A DNA stretch of 64,000 bases from Heterobilharzia americana (GCA_944470555.2 OX104134.1:102852701-102916700); one strand, 5' to 3'; shown: positions 43,789-55,590, numbered from the stretch's first letter. Notes: generated by a model from the sequence alone, not told the origin. Translations and numbers: made by a program.

Positions 43789-45469
43789 TGCCATCCAGGG
43801 CACCACTTTCAAACATTGCCTGTTCCGTGTTTTGTAACATGCATTTGATTTTATGCGTATTGTCATATGTAAGACTACCGTATACAGTCCCTCAAAGTTA
43901 CTGTGAAAAGGCATTTTTCTGAAGTTTGCCATATGTTTTGGCAGAACACGGATAATGCAGCCATCTGATGCTAGCAGCGGTTCGCGTTTCCGGGTTTCAT
44001 ACATGCCAGGTTCATCGACGAAGTATAAGTCCAGTGTAGCATCAAGGCGAGTTGAAAAACTGGCCAGTTTACCGTGATCAAGAGAACAAAAGAAACTTTA
44101 GTCGCGAGGACTAAAATCACCCCAGACAATAGACAATGAACCCTACTTTCTGGGAGCAACAAATTCTGCAAATCGAACCAGGATAATTCAGGATAGCTGC
44201 GGCCGGTAGTCATGAGAACGCTGATCATTAAAATGAAATCAAACTAATCTAAATGCTTGACACAGCTCAACAGTGATGCAGTCTGCATGGTCACTAGAAC
44301 AGACGAAACAAGTATAATTTGAACACGACTGAGTAATGTTAAAGGTAGCTATACCTCCATCACCCGTTCGTGGACTCACACCTACCCTAGCGGTACATGT
44401 GAAACCATCCGAAGAGACCAGATTGTTATCCTGTGAGTTGTACGACTGTTTCTCGTAAGTTTACTATACCAGAGCTACGACAAACACTAGAACATAGGGG
44501 GCACCGTAAATGGTCTACCTTAACCAGTAGGGTGAGTATTTTGGATAGAGTCGCTTGATGCCGTTTTGTTCGCTTCAAAGCTCACTGTCACCCACGATGA
44601 CGTCTTTGCTTTATCATAAATACCAGAGTCATTGTGGTGGCTAAATAACTTTTTAAAAGTTTGCGTCCGTGCCTGGAATGATTTTGAGTCATATTTCGGC
44701 ATATGAGACGGCCCCAAGCGGAGCAGACGTGATGCAGTACACAGGATGGAGAGATTTCGTGGTCCAGAGGTTTGGGCACGCCACCGGATTGTGTGATCCT
44801 TTCAGCTCGTTTATTTACACCACTTGCTCCCACGGTTCCATCCACCATCTGTATCGAAGCTGTGACAGTCTGTACGTTGGTCGCTGTCGGGTCCTTTCCT
44901 CACTGCTGGTAAGTTTGAAGATTCAAACAAATACAACTGTTAAGCACCTGGGAATCAATGATATTCCAGACAAAAATGGCATCAAAATTCTCTACCAACC
45001 AGAATCATATCAACAAATAAACGTTTCCAGTCGCCAGTCAAATCACAGCCTACCCATAAATTGAACCAAAACAAAGTGCCAGGCACAGTAAAACAACGTC
45101 GCGTTATCAACGCTCCAGCGTCACATAATGTGAAAGTAAAGAATTCATGATAAGTCTCAATCAGATAAAGACAAATAATGAGTGCAAGGTCAAAGAAGAC
45201 AGTCAAGTAACCAAATAACACCATCTATGCATCCTGGGCCAATGAGGATGTACTTGGACCTCTAAACGTGTGAAACATAGCCGGTATAGTCCTCGAGTTC
45301 CTCTTACACTGATGGGTTGATGATTGCTTACAAGGGTGTGGGTACTGGTTCCCCTCCTCACTATAATGAACTTGTTGTTCACTGCTTCTCCCTCAAAGCT
45401 ACTACGATATACCCCAGATATAGAAACGTTCTGAGAATCTTATGATAGAAAAACTATGTGCTTAACCAC
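43789..45469 (-). repeat. Inverted repeat C, right arm
   Basis: Reverse complement of 32176-33858. The open frames 44669-45064 and 32976-32581 are identical in protein. The minus-strand frame 44004-43732 continues the jockey-like linker towards the RT fragment at 43380-42940, so this may be the original position and the left arm the derived one. Confidence 0.9.
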
Positions 45470-45479
45470 GCCATGTCTC

Positions 45480-45830
45480 TCAACCATCACATAGAAGCAC
45501 TGACTTACTTGACTGATATCAGTGTTGAAAATTGGGATATTGTTATTTTCGGTGAGTACAGTGCAGTAGATCTCCACAATGGTTTCACGTTAGTTGAGGC
45601 CCGTCTTTCTGTCCTTGAAATCCTGGCTGCTTTGACATCCTCATCTGTGCCTATGCCGTCTGTAGTTGAAATGATGCCGCATTGGTGGTAGGTGAAATGG
45701 GCTACTTCCTTTCGGTTTCTCCCGTTGATGGTGATCGGTGCTTGTTGTTGTTGTTGGTTGTGTATCTTCCTCACCTCTGTCTTTTCTACATTCACTTGAA
45801 GTCCTGTTTTCGCTGCCCCACCTTTTCTGT
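45480..45830 (-). mobile_element. SR3-like RTE fragment (end of RT)
   Basis: The minus-strand frame 45795-45505 encodes MNVEKTEVRKIH, APITINGRNRKEVAHFTY and then GTDEDVKAARISRTERRAS. It aligns with 8569-8800 of the full-length SR3-like element. It begins just outside the right arm of inverted repeat C. Confidence 0.75.
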
Positions 45831-46089
45831 CAACCTGTTGGTTTTTATATTTATAATTTTTGTAATTGCAACATTATATATGAAAGGTGACATATTTGAC
45901 AAGGAGTTTTCGACGATGCCACCTCTGGTGTGACGTCATACCCTGTATTTTTCTTCCGGATATCACTTGCTCCAGTTAAACGCCTTCTAAATTTTGATCG
46001 TTCACCTTCTGCTTTTTAAGAGACTAGGAATAGCAGGGAACGACTGTATGTAGTAAGTCGTAATGCTGGCTGTGCTCAGTCGAACGTTT
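45831..46089. other. Unassigned stretch
   Basis: Nothing recognisable between the SR3-like fragment and the next jockey-like element. Confidence 0.3.
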
Positions 46090-47130
46090 TAATTGGGTTG
46101 GGAATTAAACGTCTGGCTTCGCTAAGTAACCGAAATCTTTTATCATGCAGAGGCTCTCCCGGCGCGTTAAATCTCTTTGAAGACCTCACTGGTGGCGGTT
46201 ACCTTTCTAAAGAGGCGCATGTTGGCGGCTGCGCCTTGAACAAATCGTTCATAAGCCATCACACTCAGTCCATCCATTTCCAGTGAAGAGGGCTGTCCAG
46301 AATTCACTGAGGGAGATGTCTTCAAATGTCTCAAATCCGTGAACCCTTCACACAGTTTGCCTCCGGATGGCATGTCAGCCCCCAGACTCGCGAAGTGTGC
46401 CAATGTTTCATCCCATCCATTGGGTAAGACATTCAATAGGTTGTTTTCAGAAGGCACCATACCAGCTGCCTGGAAAGATGTCGAGATAGTTCCAGTACCT
46501 AAGTTGGGCACTGCAGGCCTATGTCTGAAATACTGGCTGACTGCAGTTACTTCTACCATCTTGAAAATAGTGGATAAGCCAGCAGTGCTTGTGCTTGAAC
46601 CGTCATTGAAAAGTTTCGGAAACCCTAATCGTTTTTCACATAACAGCAAGGGTAGCACTCTGGATGTCGCCAGTTTCTTAAATTACAACACTGTTTATAA
46701 TACCAACCGAAGCGCCATGCATGCCACGTGTGCCCTTATAGACTATTCTCCAGCGTTTCATTGTCCCAAGACTCCCTTTGTTTGACGAGATGGCGAGGAC
46801 AATTACTTAGTCCTGGCCAATCAGTTGGCCGTGTTTCTATTCCTCTGAAAGGAAACAATACGCCGTCCACAGAGGGAGGCGCTTCACTGCGCTGCTAACT
46901 GTAACCGGTGTTCCTCAAGGTCCCATCTTTTCCCTCGGTCTTTTCTCCCCCTTTCTGTATGATTTGCCATCTTCCGTTAGCGCCGACTTCGTGAAACGTG
47001 CTGATGATTTGGCGGTTTCCATACCCATCTTCTCTTCGACAGGTTGCTCCCAACCCAACAATTTCCTACCCACTATTAGACGACGGTCCTCTGTGAATGG
47101 TCTGGTGCTCAATTCTTAAAAATGTCAAAC
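46090..47130 (+). mobile_element. Jockey-like non-LTR element, RT region, degenerate
   Basis: The frame 46339-46785 encodes LGKTFNRLFSEGTIPAAWKD, VEIVPVPKLGTAGLCLKYWL, EPSLKSFGNPNRF and CALIDYSPAFHC (motif A region). Downstream, in another frame (46905-47035), are TGVPQGPIFSLGLFSPFLYD (motif B) and FVKRADDLAVSIPI, where YADD has become RADD. Upstream part and C-terminus are missing or unrecognisable. It is the same type of element as the fragment at 42940-43380. Confidence 0.7.
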
Positions 47131-47955
47131 TATAAACCTTAGTCTTAGACGTGGGTACAGCCTATGTAAACTGCTAAGGTCTCACAATTCCTGTTCCACT
47201 GATGGTTGCGTATCAGAGAATGTTACAAGCATGGCTGATCTCGCCTTGTATACCCCCCTACCTTTCCCGGTCTTCCCGTATCTAACGATTATTAATGTAA
47301 CAGCTGCATAACTGTTATTTCGGCACCTCACCCAAAATTTGTGGCTGCAGTTGGAATTTCATCTAGAAATGTTGGTATTAAGTGCTGCTTGTACCCAAAT
47401 GTGCAGGTTCCCTGGCTCATGACAGCCATCCACCTCGTGATGGGGTAAACCAAGACTGATTTCGTATGAAGTGCCGACTCTGTGGGCACACTGAATAGTG
47501 CACTGATGAAGCCTTACGTATCGTCGGCCATAATATGACAGCGGCTGTTAGTTTAACATCTCTTTGTTAACAGGGAGACATTGCTTCAGCTTCTTCGTCT
47601 AGTCTATTTGTGCACTGTTATTCTCCTGGGATGGTTGATTTTATAGACGTGCAGTATGTAAGCCCCCTCGTGACGGAACAGATGGGGATTGACATTGTTT
47701 GCCACGAAAAAACCTAATCCATGTAGGAATTTATTCATGCATGTACCTGAACTCAAGGGTAGATATTATTGTTGTTAAGCCAGTGTTAGGTTTGATATTC
47801 CCTTTTGAATGCTTTCTCATCGGTTTAAATTACTGAGGGGTGACACCCAGCTAAAGGAATATCACATATGCTTGGGGATCATGCACCCAACAGAAAACAC
47901 TCACTTGAGTTAGGGGTCCTGTCGGGCCAATAGCATACGCTAGACCATGGATGTG
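47131..47955. other. Unassigned stretch, possibly the tail of the jockey-like element
   Basis: No open frame of note. The left part may be a decayed C-terminal region of the preceding element. Confidence 0.3.
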
Positions 47956-48800
47956 GTTTCGAAGATCACCCATTAGGATACTGGGGAGGAGATTACGGTG
48001 AAGGTAGCCAGGAATGGTGGAGAATATTCGTAGCTCAGGTGAATGGCCTCGGCTGTATTGTGTTCTCTGAACTCAACATGTTTAAGTACCTTATCACAAA
48101 TTAATTTCTCTGAAATCTTAATAACTATTCTAGCTGGGCTCACGGTGCGATAGTTAGACACCGAATGGTGACTGCCAGCCTTAAAACCGGGTCAATTGTG
48201 GCATCTTTTCAGTCTCTAGTGGGGCGAGTCTGGGTTAGGGACATATTGAAAATATCCGTGACTGGCTGAGCAATAGTGTCTGCCAGCGAAAGTAGGAGTC
48301 TGGGATGTAACTCACCGCGACACGAGGATTTACCAGGTCTAAGATTAATCGGCAACTGTAGGAATCTTTCCTGTGTTGTGAGCACGGTATCTATCGGTGG
48401 AACAGTGCCGATCTACAGAGTAGACCTCACCAAAGTAATCCAACAGACGTTCAGCCTTGGAAAGATTTGGTTCCGCCAGGCTATCGGACTTCCCATCTGT
48501 TGCCTGAGAGGGAATTCCACATTACCTTTCAGTCCTCCTTCTGGCGAATACGAAAAGTCTTTTAGGACAATTTCGGCAACCTCTCACAAGCTGTTTCTCG
48601 AAGAACAGTCGGGACTGTAATCAAAGCCTTGTAGAGATTACGGACTTTAAGGTACCCAGTCTTAAATGTTTCCGGCCAAGTTTCCAGAAACAAGTCCCAT
48701 AAACGTTTCTTCCGCCTTGGTAGTTTCTTAATACCTTTATTTAACCACGGGGGACGATATGAGGATCATCGTGGAGTCGAACATGGAATAAATGGCGTCG

Positions 48801-49617
48801 TTACCTCTTCAAACAGAGTCCTAAAGCTATTCCATGCTTTCTGAATTGGTGGGTTCTTGTCGACGGTCCAATCCTTACGTCCCCTATACTTGGAATGTTT
48901 GCACTTATTACATTAGGTCTAGGGGAGGCGGCGTCATGACCAAACTCACTGGTATAAAAACCAAAGTTTAGCACTAGATGGTGGCAGTCAGCTAATGGAG
49001 GGGACTGTGGTAGATCCGAAATGTCTTCACATTGGTGGGTTAAGACTAAATCTAACAACAATGGCTTGTGTTCAAAATCGTAACGCGCTGCACATGTTAC
49101 GTTTTGAACTAAAGCAGACTCTAAAACCGTCAACAGCAAGTCATTTTCGAAGGAACTGCCCTATGGTGAGACCGTTGGCTCCGTCCAGTTTACGTATTGA
49201 GCATTCAGATCCCCAACTATTAGGCATCTGTTGCTTCTGCCCGAGCTATGTATATGGGTTAGCGCAAAGTAATTTTCAGGGCAGGATGGGCCATGGTAAA
49301 TGACTCCCATAGTCCAGAAACATTGTTTCGACTTCAGCTCGCAACTGGCCACTTCACGCGTCCCGCGTTCATGTGCTTCGAACGTGACCAATAGTGTATG
49401 GACGTCATCCCGGATATAGTGTGCCGCCATCTTTGATACCCACAACCCTATCTGTCCTTAAAAAGTGGTACCCTATGAGGAGTGACATAAAATCAAAGTC
49501 GTTTATCACCCAGATTTCAGCAAGGGCCACCATATCGGGAGCTAGTTCGCAGATTAAAGTCTCGAGGTCCGTCACTTTACTTCTAATACCACCAACATTA
49601 GTGTAGATTACGTTCAC
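48801..49617 (-). pseudogene. CR1-like endonuclease region, frame-broken
   Basis: 49617-49405 encodes MNVIYTNVGGIRSKVTDLE and VALAEIWVI (N-terminal strand and catalytic Glu). 49445-49161 encodes SNRCLIVGDLNAQYVNW (Asp/Asn pair). 49139-48801 encodes LVLTHQCEDI and ADCHHLVLNF, where the usual S-D-H motif reads A-D-C-H-H. Two or more frame changes separate these parts. Confidence 0.7.
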
Positions 49618-49936
49618 TGTGTTGGAAGAGTTCCATGACCCACCCCTACAGGTTGTGAGGTCTTGGAAGCATTGGCTTCCAGGACCTCATAACCCAAAAA
49701 CCCGCTACTTTGAGATCGTTTTCCCACTTAGTTTGTCGAGCCCTAAGTTCGACGGCAGCTCCTTTTCTTTTTATGCGGTCCTCGAGAGGTCAGTCACGTC
49801 TGATGCGGATATCCGAATTTCGCAGTTCGGATGCGTTACCCAGGAGTGCATACACCTCTTCCTTGCTACCTAAAACAACCACTGAAACTCTCTTCCCATC
49901 AGGTTTTCATCCTTTTTCTTACCTAGCCTAACTACT

Positions 49937-50554
49937 TCAGGATGTGTACCCCTCCAGACCTTCAAGTGGGATACGTCTGATGACCGACTGGACTGATTTC
50001 AGGTCATGGCCGTGGCGTATTGAAGGATCTTTGTCCGGTGACTCCTCAACATTACAGAAGATCACACTGGGCATCGCAGTGGAACCCTTGAGTTGCACGT
50101 TGACGGCCCTCGAAACCTTCTCTTTGGTTTTCATAAGCTTAGCAGCTTCAGTGATAGCCTTTGGTGGTTTCTTCGAATGCTTTTCTGCAGAAATGGACGT
50201 AGATCCGCTGACCACCTTTATAGAGTCAACTCTGTTACCAGAGATGCGGTCTTTTAGTGAATCCTCAGGCATTATAGCTGGTGTGCCTTTTGCTCTCGGT
50301 TCCTTCTTGCGTCTAGCACGCTTCAGAACTGGTGTAATCTCACAAATTAGATCGCTAGCTTCCATTAGTTCATCGAGAGGTCCCGTGTCAGATGCATCAG
50401 AGATAACGCTTGCAGTGTCATCATCTGATGCCGCATCGAAACGACAGCTATCATTTCCACTTGGCTGTTTTTCTGACGAATCACATTTGATCAGGCCTGA
50501 CAATGGCTTGCAGCAGAGGATGGGAGAAGTTGGTTTGCTGCAGCGCTTGTACAC
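49937..50554 (-). CDS. CR1-like ORF1 protein, partial
   Basis: A 205-codon open frame. The translation is rich in Ser, Lys, Asp and Glu, with a basic patch KRARRKKEPRAK near residue 78 and an acidic, Ser-rich stretch before it. It has no membrane segment. It precedes the endonuclease frame on the same strand, as ORF1 does in CR1-like elements, where it is thought to bind element RNA. The N-terminal Cys/His-rich part is in another frame (50772-50563, with HVCGRPRCKSPVDEGM). Confidence 0.55.
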   Translation of the reverse strand: MYKRCSKPTSPILCCKPLSGLIKCDSSEKQPSGNDSCRFDAASDDDTASVISDASDTGPLDELMEASDLICEITPVLKRARRKKEPRAKGTPAIMPEDSLKDRISGNRVDSIKVVSGSTSISAEKHSKKPPKAITEAAKLMKTKEKVSRAVNVQLKGSTAMPSVIFCNVEESPDKDPSIRHGHDLKSVQSVIRRIPLEGLEGYTS

Positions 50555-50790
50555 GGTTGATGTCAGTCCGACACAAACTTTGTGAAACCAACATCCACAT
50601 GCATCACGTGCATACCTTCATCAACTGGAGATTTACATCTGGGGCGACCGCAAACATGATTATCGCTGACAACGTTATTCACAATTCCGTTTTCACTAGT
50701 ACTGTGCACTAACTGAAGTGGCCGGTCAAGATTTCGACGCAAGGACGTAAGTTTTAACAGCACAAAGACCAACCTTAATCCTCAAAAATG

Positions 50791-51239
50791 GTTCGACTTC
50801 AAACACTGACTCAAGTACCTCAAGTCGGGGTGTATAAGAAAGCCTTCGATGTGGATTGCACAACAGAAGCGAAAAATGTCAGAGGCGTGGAAAAATCCAC
50901 TTGTTGCTTTCAAAGCGCACGCATCCTGATCCTGATCACAGTTTGATGAAAGGAACATCAGTCACAGTCGTTTAGTCACAACGAACAGCTTGTAAATCGT
51001 ATCTACTTCATTGATGAAACAGTGATATTACCTTGCCAAATGCTGTAGACCGAAACCTATCAAGTAGCAAAAGTAAAGATAGGCAGTGTGGATGAACTGA
51101 TGGAAGGACTGTCTGTTTATTCAGCTGTCCTCAAACTTCGAACATTGTGTTGTGGAATTAGCGAACTGTGGTTCCTTGGGTTCTACTTCTGTCTTATCGG
51201 AATACGTTCCGAGTTTCGAGTGGTCGTAATTATCTTCCC
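50791..51239. other. Unassigned stretch between two CR1-like elements
   Basis: May include the 5' untranslated part of the left element and the 3' untranslated part of the right one. No coding signal. Confidence 0.3.
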
Positions 51240-51280
51240 GGTTCTGAAAAACCTGAAAGGATAGAGATACGATTAACTAA

Positions 51281-51688
51281 TTAATCTGGTCTCCAGTTAG
51301 TATTTTTGCATCTGATCTGGCGAAAGCTTCTCGAGTATAGCCCATCGGTATCATAGGACTCGAGGTGTGCGTCTAGCCTCCTTTTAAAGGTATCATGGGA
51401 TGGGTCTGCAACAACTGCTGAAGGGAGGGAATTCCACAGTTTAGAGACTCTTACTGAAAATGAGTTAGCACGGATCTTTGTACGTACTGTCCCATACTCT
51501 ATTCTTAACTGGTGACCCCTCAGGTCGCATTTCCGACTAAAGCTTCGAAGGGATCTGTTGGGATGGAGGGGATTATGGGCGATGTGGTACATCATGATAA
51601 TATCCCCTGTGATCCTCCGGTGTTGTGCTGGGTGCAGCTGAAGAGCGACTAAGCGGTCTGGGTACGGTTTGTGCCATAACCCAATCAC
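51281..51688 (-). pseudogene. CR1-like ORF2 C-terminal domain
   Basis: 135 codons including RRITGDIIMMYHIAH and RVSKLWNSLPSAVVADPSHD, the conserved C-terminal region of CR1-like polyproteins with its N-S-L-P motif. It follows the RT after one frame change near 51700 and ends in TGA at 51281. Confidence 0.75.
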
Positions 51689-51802
51689 TTTCTCTGTAGC
51701 TCTTCTCTGTACCCGTTATAGCATGGCAATGTCCTTTTTCAAGTATGGGGACATTTAGAACGTACAGAGCATACACTGTGGTGAAAGGAGGAGTTAGACA
51801 TC

Positions 51803-52821
51803 CTAAGGTTCGCGAGGGAAACCCCAAGATTCCATAAGCCCTATTGGCGCAAGGCGACAGTGAACAGAGGCTCCTAGTGTATCATTAAGTGTAACTCCCA
51901 GATCTTGTTCCATGTTAGAGTGACAGATATTTATTTCCCCTAGAGAGTAAGAAGTGGGACTGCCATCATGTTTGTCAACTGTCATAATTCGACACTTCTT
52001 CTTGTTGAGAGGAAGCAGGTTTTCTGTAGTCCAATTAAGGATTTTCGTAAGGTCCTCCTGGAAGATCGAAATATCCGTTGGTTCCTGTATTTCCCTCCAG
52101 ATCTTCAGATCATCGGCATATAATAGTGAATGTGAATTGAGGACCCGTGGTGGGTCATTGATAAAAGCAAGAAACAGTAGTGGACCCAGTATGGAACCTT
52201 GAGGCACACCACTCAGCATCGCGAACCAATCAGAGAGAGAGGAGCCGACTCTAACTGACTGCACCCTGGCGTACAGATAATCTCTAAGCCAAATTAATAA
52301 TTTCCCGTGTGCACCCATGAACTGGAGTTTCTTACAAGGGATATCATGATTAGACCCTATCAAAGGCCCTAGAAAAGTCAAGTAAACCAATGTGTGTAGG
52401 CTCTTTCTTCTCGACAGAGAGTGTCCAGCTATTCCAAGCTATCAACAAGTTGGTGTTACATGACGTTCCTGTCAGAAAGCCATGCTGATAGTCGTTTACA
52501 ATTGATTTCTGAAGTAAGTGATCATGAAGTGAGTCATTTATGACTCTCCTCATGACCTTCGCAACCGAAGAGATCAGGGAGATTGGTCTGTAGTTGGGAG
52601 CGAGTAGTTTGTTTCCACCTTTATAAATTGGGTCTAAACTCTGAATGGTTTAGTCCCTCTGTGATATGGGTGTCCGACAGAGGCGGGGTTTTCCTTCCCG
52701 AATGACAGTTGTTTTGGAATTCATGAGCTAGTAAGTTCGCAACTTCGGAGTTGGAATAGAGAATCTCCAAACTGATGGGGCCCTGTAAACTTAGTGTACT
52801 GCTACTCTTCTGCTTCATCAA
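51803..52821 (-). pseudogene. CR1-like ORF2 reverse transcriptase, frame-broken
   Basis: 52553-52350 encodes NDYQHGFLTGTSCNTNLL and GLLDFSRAFDRV (motif A Asp). 52390-51803 encodes WLRDYLYARVQSVRVGSSLS, AMLSGVPQGSILGPLLFLAF (motif B), SLLYADDLKIWREI (motif C, YADD) and QDLGVTLNDTLGASVHC. All catalytic residues are present; a frame change near 52360 and one near 52620 break the protein. Confidence 0.85.
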
Positions 52822-52961
52822 TGAGTACAGTATCCATGATTCTCCTCCAGGGTTCTAAAACGTCGTGTCTGGTGGTTTGTTCTGTCACTTCTGACCCTTA
52901 CTGTACATTTGTTACGGCTGTCTTTATAGTTTAGCCAGCCAGAAGGGCTATCAGTGCACCT

Positions 52962-53849
52962 TCACAGATTCCAGGACGACCGTTTACTCCGTATTCGTTT
53001 GCGCGCGCTTGACTTAAACCAGGAGGAGTAGAACCTGCTAGTTTTTCTTGGGATCAGGGGAGTGCTGTCTTCTATCGTCTGGAGGATTATATTCTTCGAC
53101 AGACCCCATCTAGAGTCAAGATCCGGTAGGCCATCGCAATTTAAGCAAGCGAAACCCCCTAGATCTTGCCGAGCCTTCTCGAAAGCAGTTCTGTTGTAAT
53201 TCCTGACTCGAGGCTGATAGGGAACGGGCTGCTTAGATATAGAAATATTGACGGAGATAACTGCATGGTCACTCAGGCCAAGAGGGCTGAAAACATTCAA
53301 GTTGCTTACCCCAATGGACTGATTTGTGAAAAATAATCCTGTCGGGATGCCTTACCGTTCAGGTCCCCAGCGAGTACACTGGGAAACGTGTTCCATCAAG
53401 GAGTTTTCAAGTAACAATTCCCGAAAGTTTTTTAGAGAAGTAGATGGACTTTCTGTGGCAAAGGGTTGAGGAAACTTAAAATCTCCCATAATGAGGACCT
53501 GTGGGAAGTTCAGTTCCAGGGCTTTTCTAATGGACTGTATTAACATTTCATTTAACGTGGCATCCGCTGCAGAAGGGCGGTATAAGACTCCAACTAAACA
53601 CGGACCTCCTCAGCACTTAATACTACACTAGAGGACATCTTTGATGCCAATTCTGTGAGATTGAATCTCATGGACTTTTAAGGAAGGGCAGGTATAAAGA
53701 GCAACGCCACCTCCTGGACCCTCCTGTCTATCCTTTCGGATTAGGCTGAGCTGTCCTAAACGAACTTCCTCGTCTTTTATGTCCTCTGATAGCCACGTTT
53801 CACTGAAAGCCATTATGCTATGACTTTCCTCATTCATTAATAACCTCAA
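52962..53849 (-). pseudogene. CR1-like ORF2 endonuclease, frame-broken
   Basis: 53849-53628 encodes IMAFSETWLSEDIKDEEVRL (catalytic Glu) and DRQEGPGGGVALYTCP. 53546-53352 encodes LNFPQVLIMGDFKFPQP (Asp) and 53300-52962 encodes GLSDHAVISVNISI (final Asp-His). The domain is recognisable from end to end with at least two frame changes. The first strand before 53849 is missing or altered. Confidence 0.8.
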
Positions 53850-54345
53850 CTAAGGTACCTTGGAGCATGGGCCTCGTGCATTGCTGAAGGTACACAGAAT
53901 AAGAGTATGGGGGCCGGAGGTCCCAGAAATCGGTTGAGTTAAGGGTGAGTTGCCAGCCCTTAAATGGCCGGCTTTGACAAGCTTTTTGATAGGGCGGTGG
54001 AACCAAGGGCCACTGTACCCACTGATCTCTTTGACTGAGAACTGGTACAGGGTTTTTCTATCTGGGACAAGGCCGATAAAAACTCTTGCTCATCGTCCCA
54101 CCGTTCTACCGTTAGATGTGCGCTGGCCAACAGCAAACGCTTGAATCGCCTCTCAGCCTGCCTTTGTTCCCTGGGTCTGCACTCGCTTATCTTTATTCCT
54201 CTGGGCAATATATCAGATGCGTTATACCAGGATTCCAAGGTAGTTCTAACCGTGTCCGGAGAGTCAAGGGTTAATTGGAGTAGTCTGGGAGTACGTATAG
54301 TCGAGAGGTGGGCCGGCCTTGGAAGACGATTAAGTTTTTCGGCCC

Positions 54346-55218
54346 TCACATCGATTTGGAGTTTGCTGACAATATATCTTCACTGATTTTTGTCGCGGGT
54401 AAGTTCAGCAGTATTGGTACCCGAACATTCGGGAGTCCAGTGTATAAGTACTGAGCAGCAAAACTCTTGAGAGTGAATCTTCTTGCCGGTGCGAGGACGT
54501 TCTCGCACTGACCAGGGTCTATCAGGCCTAACCTGGCGTCAGACATCTTGCGTTTCACCAACTGATGACCTTCCAGAAGGATGTGTTTGGACTGACGTGC
54601 GCTATCAAGGGATACTCTTAAAGGTCTAGGAGAGCCTTTCGGGGAGAACTGACCATGCACTAGGCGTTGGAGAGATGGAGTGCAGGGAGAGGTTCCTAGG
54701 AGTTTGCAAACACTCTTCCACAGATCAAGGTCACGTTCTTTACGATCGGTCAATGAGGAGGAGCCACCTCCCTGAACGCTGAAGAGTATGAGCGATCTAA
54801 GATTAAGGTTGTGGTCTGTCTTTTGGAGCCTATCCCAACTTGTGAATACAGACTCAGATTTCTGATAAGCCTTTCGCGAGTGACTCGGAAGACCTGAGGT
54901 GCCAGCTGTGGGAGTTTTCCTGGTGATTGAACGAGGCCGGTGGTGAAATGCAGGTGCCTTCCGCCCTGAGTTACAGGCGGTGGGGGCAAGATCTACTTTT
55001 TTCGGAACGTTTTTCGCCTGAGTGGGAGGGGCAGTGTTCAGCTTACGGTTCGGCTTCTCATTAGGCTGAGTAGTCGTTACTCTGTCAGACTCGCGACCGT
55101 TGCTTAGTGTTCCATTTTTAACTGAACTGACCTGCCTACATTTCATCAGACCTTTCTTTCGGCGCTTATCGGGCGTGAGATTCTCGTTCATCACTGAGAG
55201 GATTTGTTCCAAAGGCAA
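54346..55218 (-). CDS. CR1-like ORF1 protein, main part
   Basis: A 290-codon open frame in the same frame as the second half of the PHD-like finger, so it can be read from about 55450. The first half is basic and rich in Thr, Pro and Lys, the middle Ser-rich (VQGGGSSSLTDRKERD), and the C-terminal third has RQSKHILLEGHQLVKRKMSD, which recalls nucleic-acid-binding ORF1 domains. It continues in another frame at 54349-53960 (RPREQRQAERRFKRLLLASA). Role in the element inferred from position. Confidence 0.6.
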   Translation of the reverse strand: MPLEQILSVMNENLTPDKRRKKGLMKCRQVSSVKNGTLSNGRESDRVTTTQPNEKPNRKLNTAPPTQAKNVPKKVDLAPTACNSGRKAPAFHHRPRSITRKTPTAGTSGLPSHSRKAYQKSESVFTSWDRLQKTDHNLNLRSLILFSVQGGGSSSLTDRKERDLDLWKSVCKLLGTSPCTPSLQRLVHGQFSPKGSPRPLRVSLDSARQSKHILLEGHQLVKRKMSDARLGLIDPGQCENVLAPARRFTLKSFAAQYLYTGLPNVRVPILLNLPATKISEDILSANSKSM

Positions 55219-55439
55219 GCTAACGGGGAGACAGTCCGTTACAGTATTGAATTCACTACTTCCCTTACTGCTAACTCGAGGGATCTTTTTATGGCCATGA
55301 GACTTCTTTAGATTGAGGCTGGTTTGTGTAGGGGTCTCAGTTGTAAGATGGTCGGAGTTCTGTCTTACTAGCTTTAAGCCTATTTGGTACTGACTTTCGG
55401 ACCTACAACATGGACAAAAATACCAACCACCATCAAAAG

Positions 55440-55590
55440 GGTCATTAGCAGTGCTTCATAATAACCAGTGGCTGGCTGAAATCACAGGAGCAGTGAATCC
55501 ATTGAGAGCAAAGCTCACAACCCATCGCCTTAGCTGAGAGGCTGACATTTCTGCGACAAACTACGCAGACATCCTTTGAAACTGTCATTA
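55440..55590 (-). pseudogene. CR1-like ORF1 N-terminus: PHD-like zinc finger
   Basis: ATG at 55590 opens MTVSKDVCVVCRRN, then KAMGCELCSQWIHCSC, ending at a stop near 55455. In the next frame follow GGWYFCPCC (about 55440-55410). Together they give the C4-H-C3 spacing of a PHD-type finger split by one frameshift. The downstream frame continues into the 290-codon ORF1 part. Such fingers occur in ORF1 of some CR1-like elements and might contact chromatin; this is inference. Confidence 0.6.

Larger units (their letters stand above)
47960..50790 (-). mobile_element. CR1-like non-LTR element, 3' truncated
   Basis: On the minus strand, a Cys/His-rich start (near 50700-50560) and the ORF1 frame (50554-49937) are followed by the endonuclease (49617-49161), a diverged end of endonuclease (49139-48801), linker and the beginning of RT (SNYRTVSPARIVIKISEKLI, 48160-48100). 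RT motifs A to C are absent, so the element is cut before about 47960. It lies next to a second, more complete CR1-like element in the same orientation. Confidence 0.7.

Noticed and set aside
44669..45064. Identical 131-codon frames 32976-32581 and 44669-45064 as a conserved gene
   Set aside because: Identity is explained by the recent inverted duplication; no domain, and overlapping frames on both strands are equally open.
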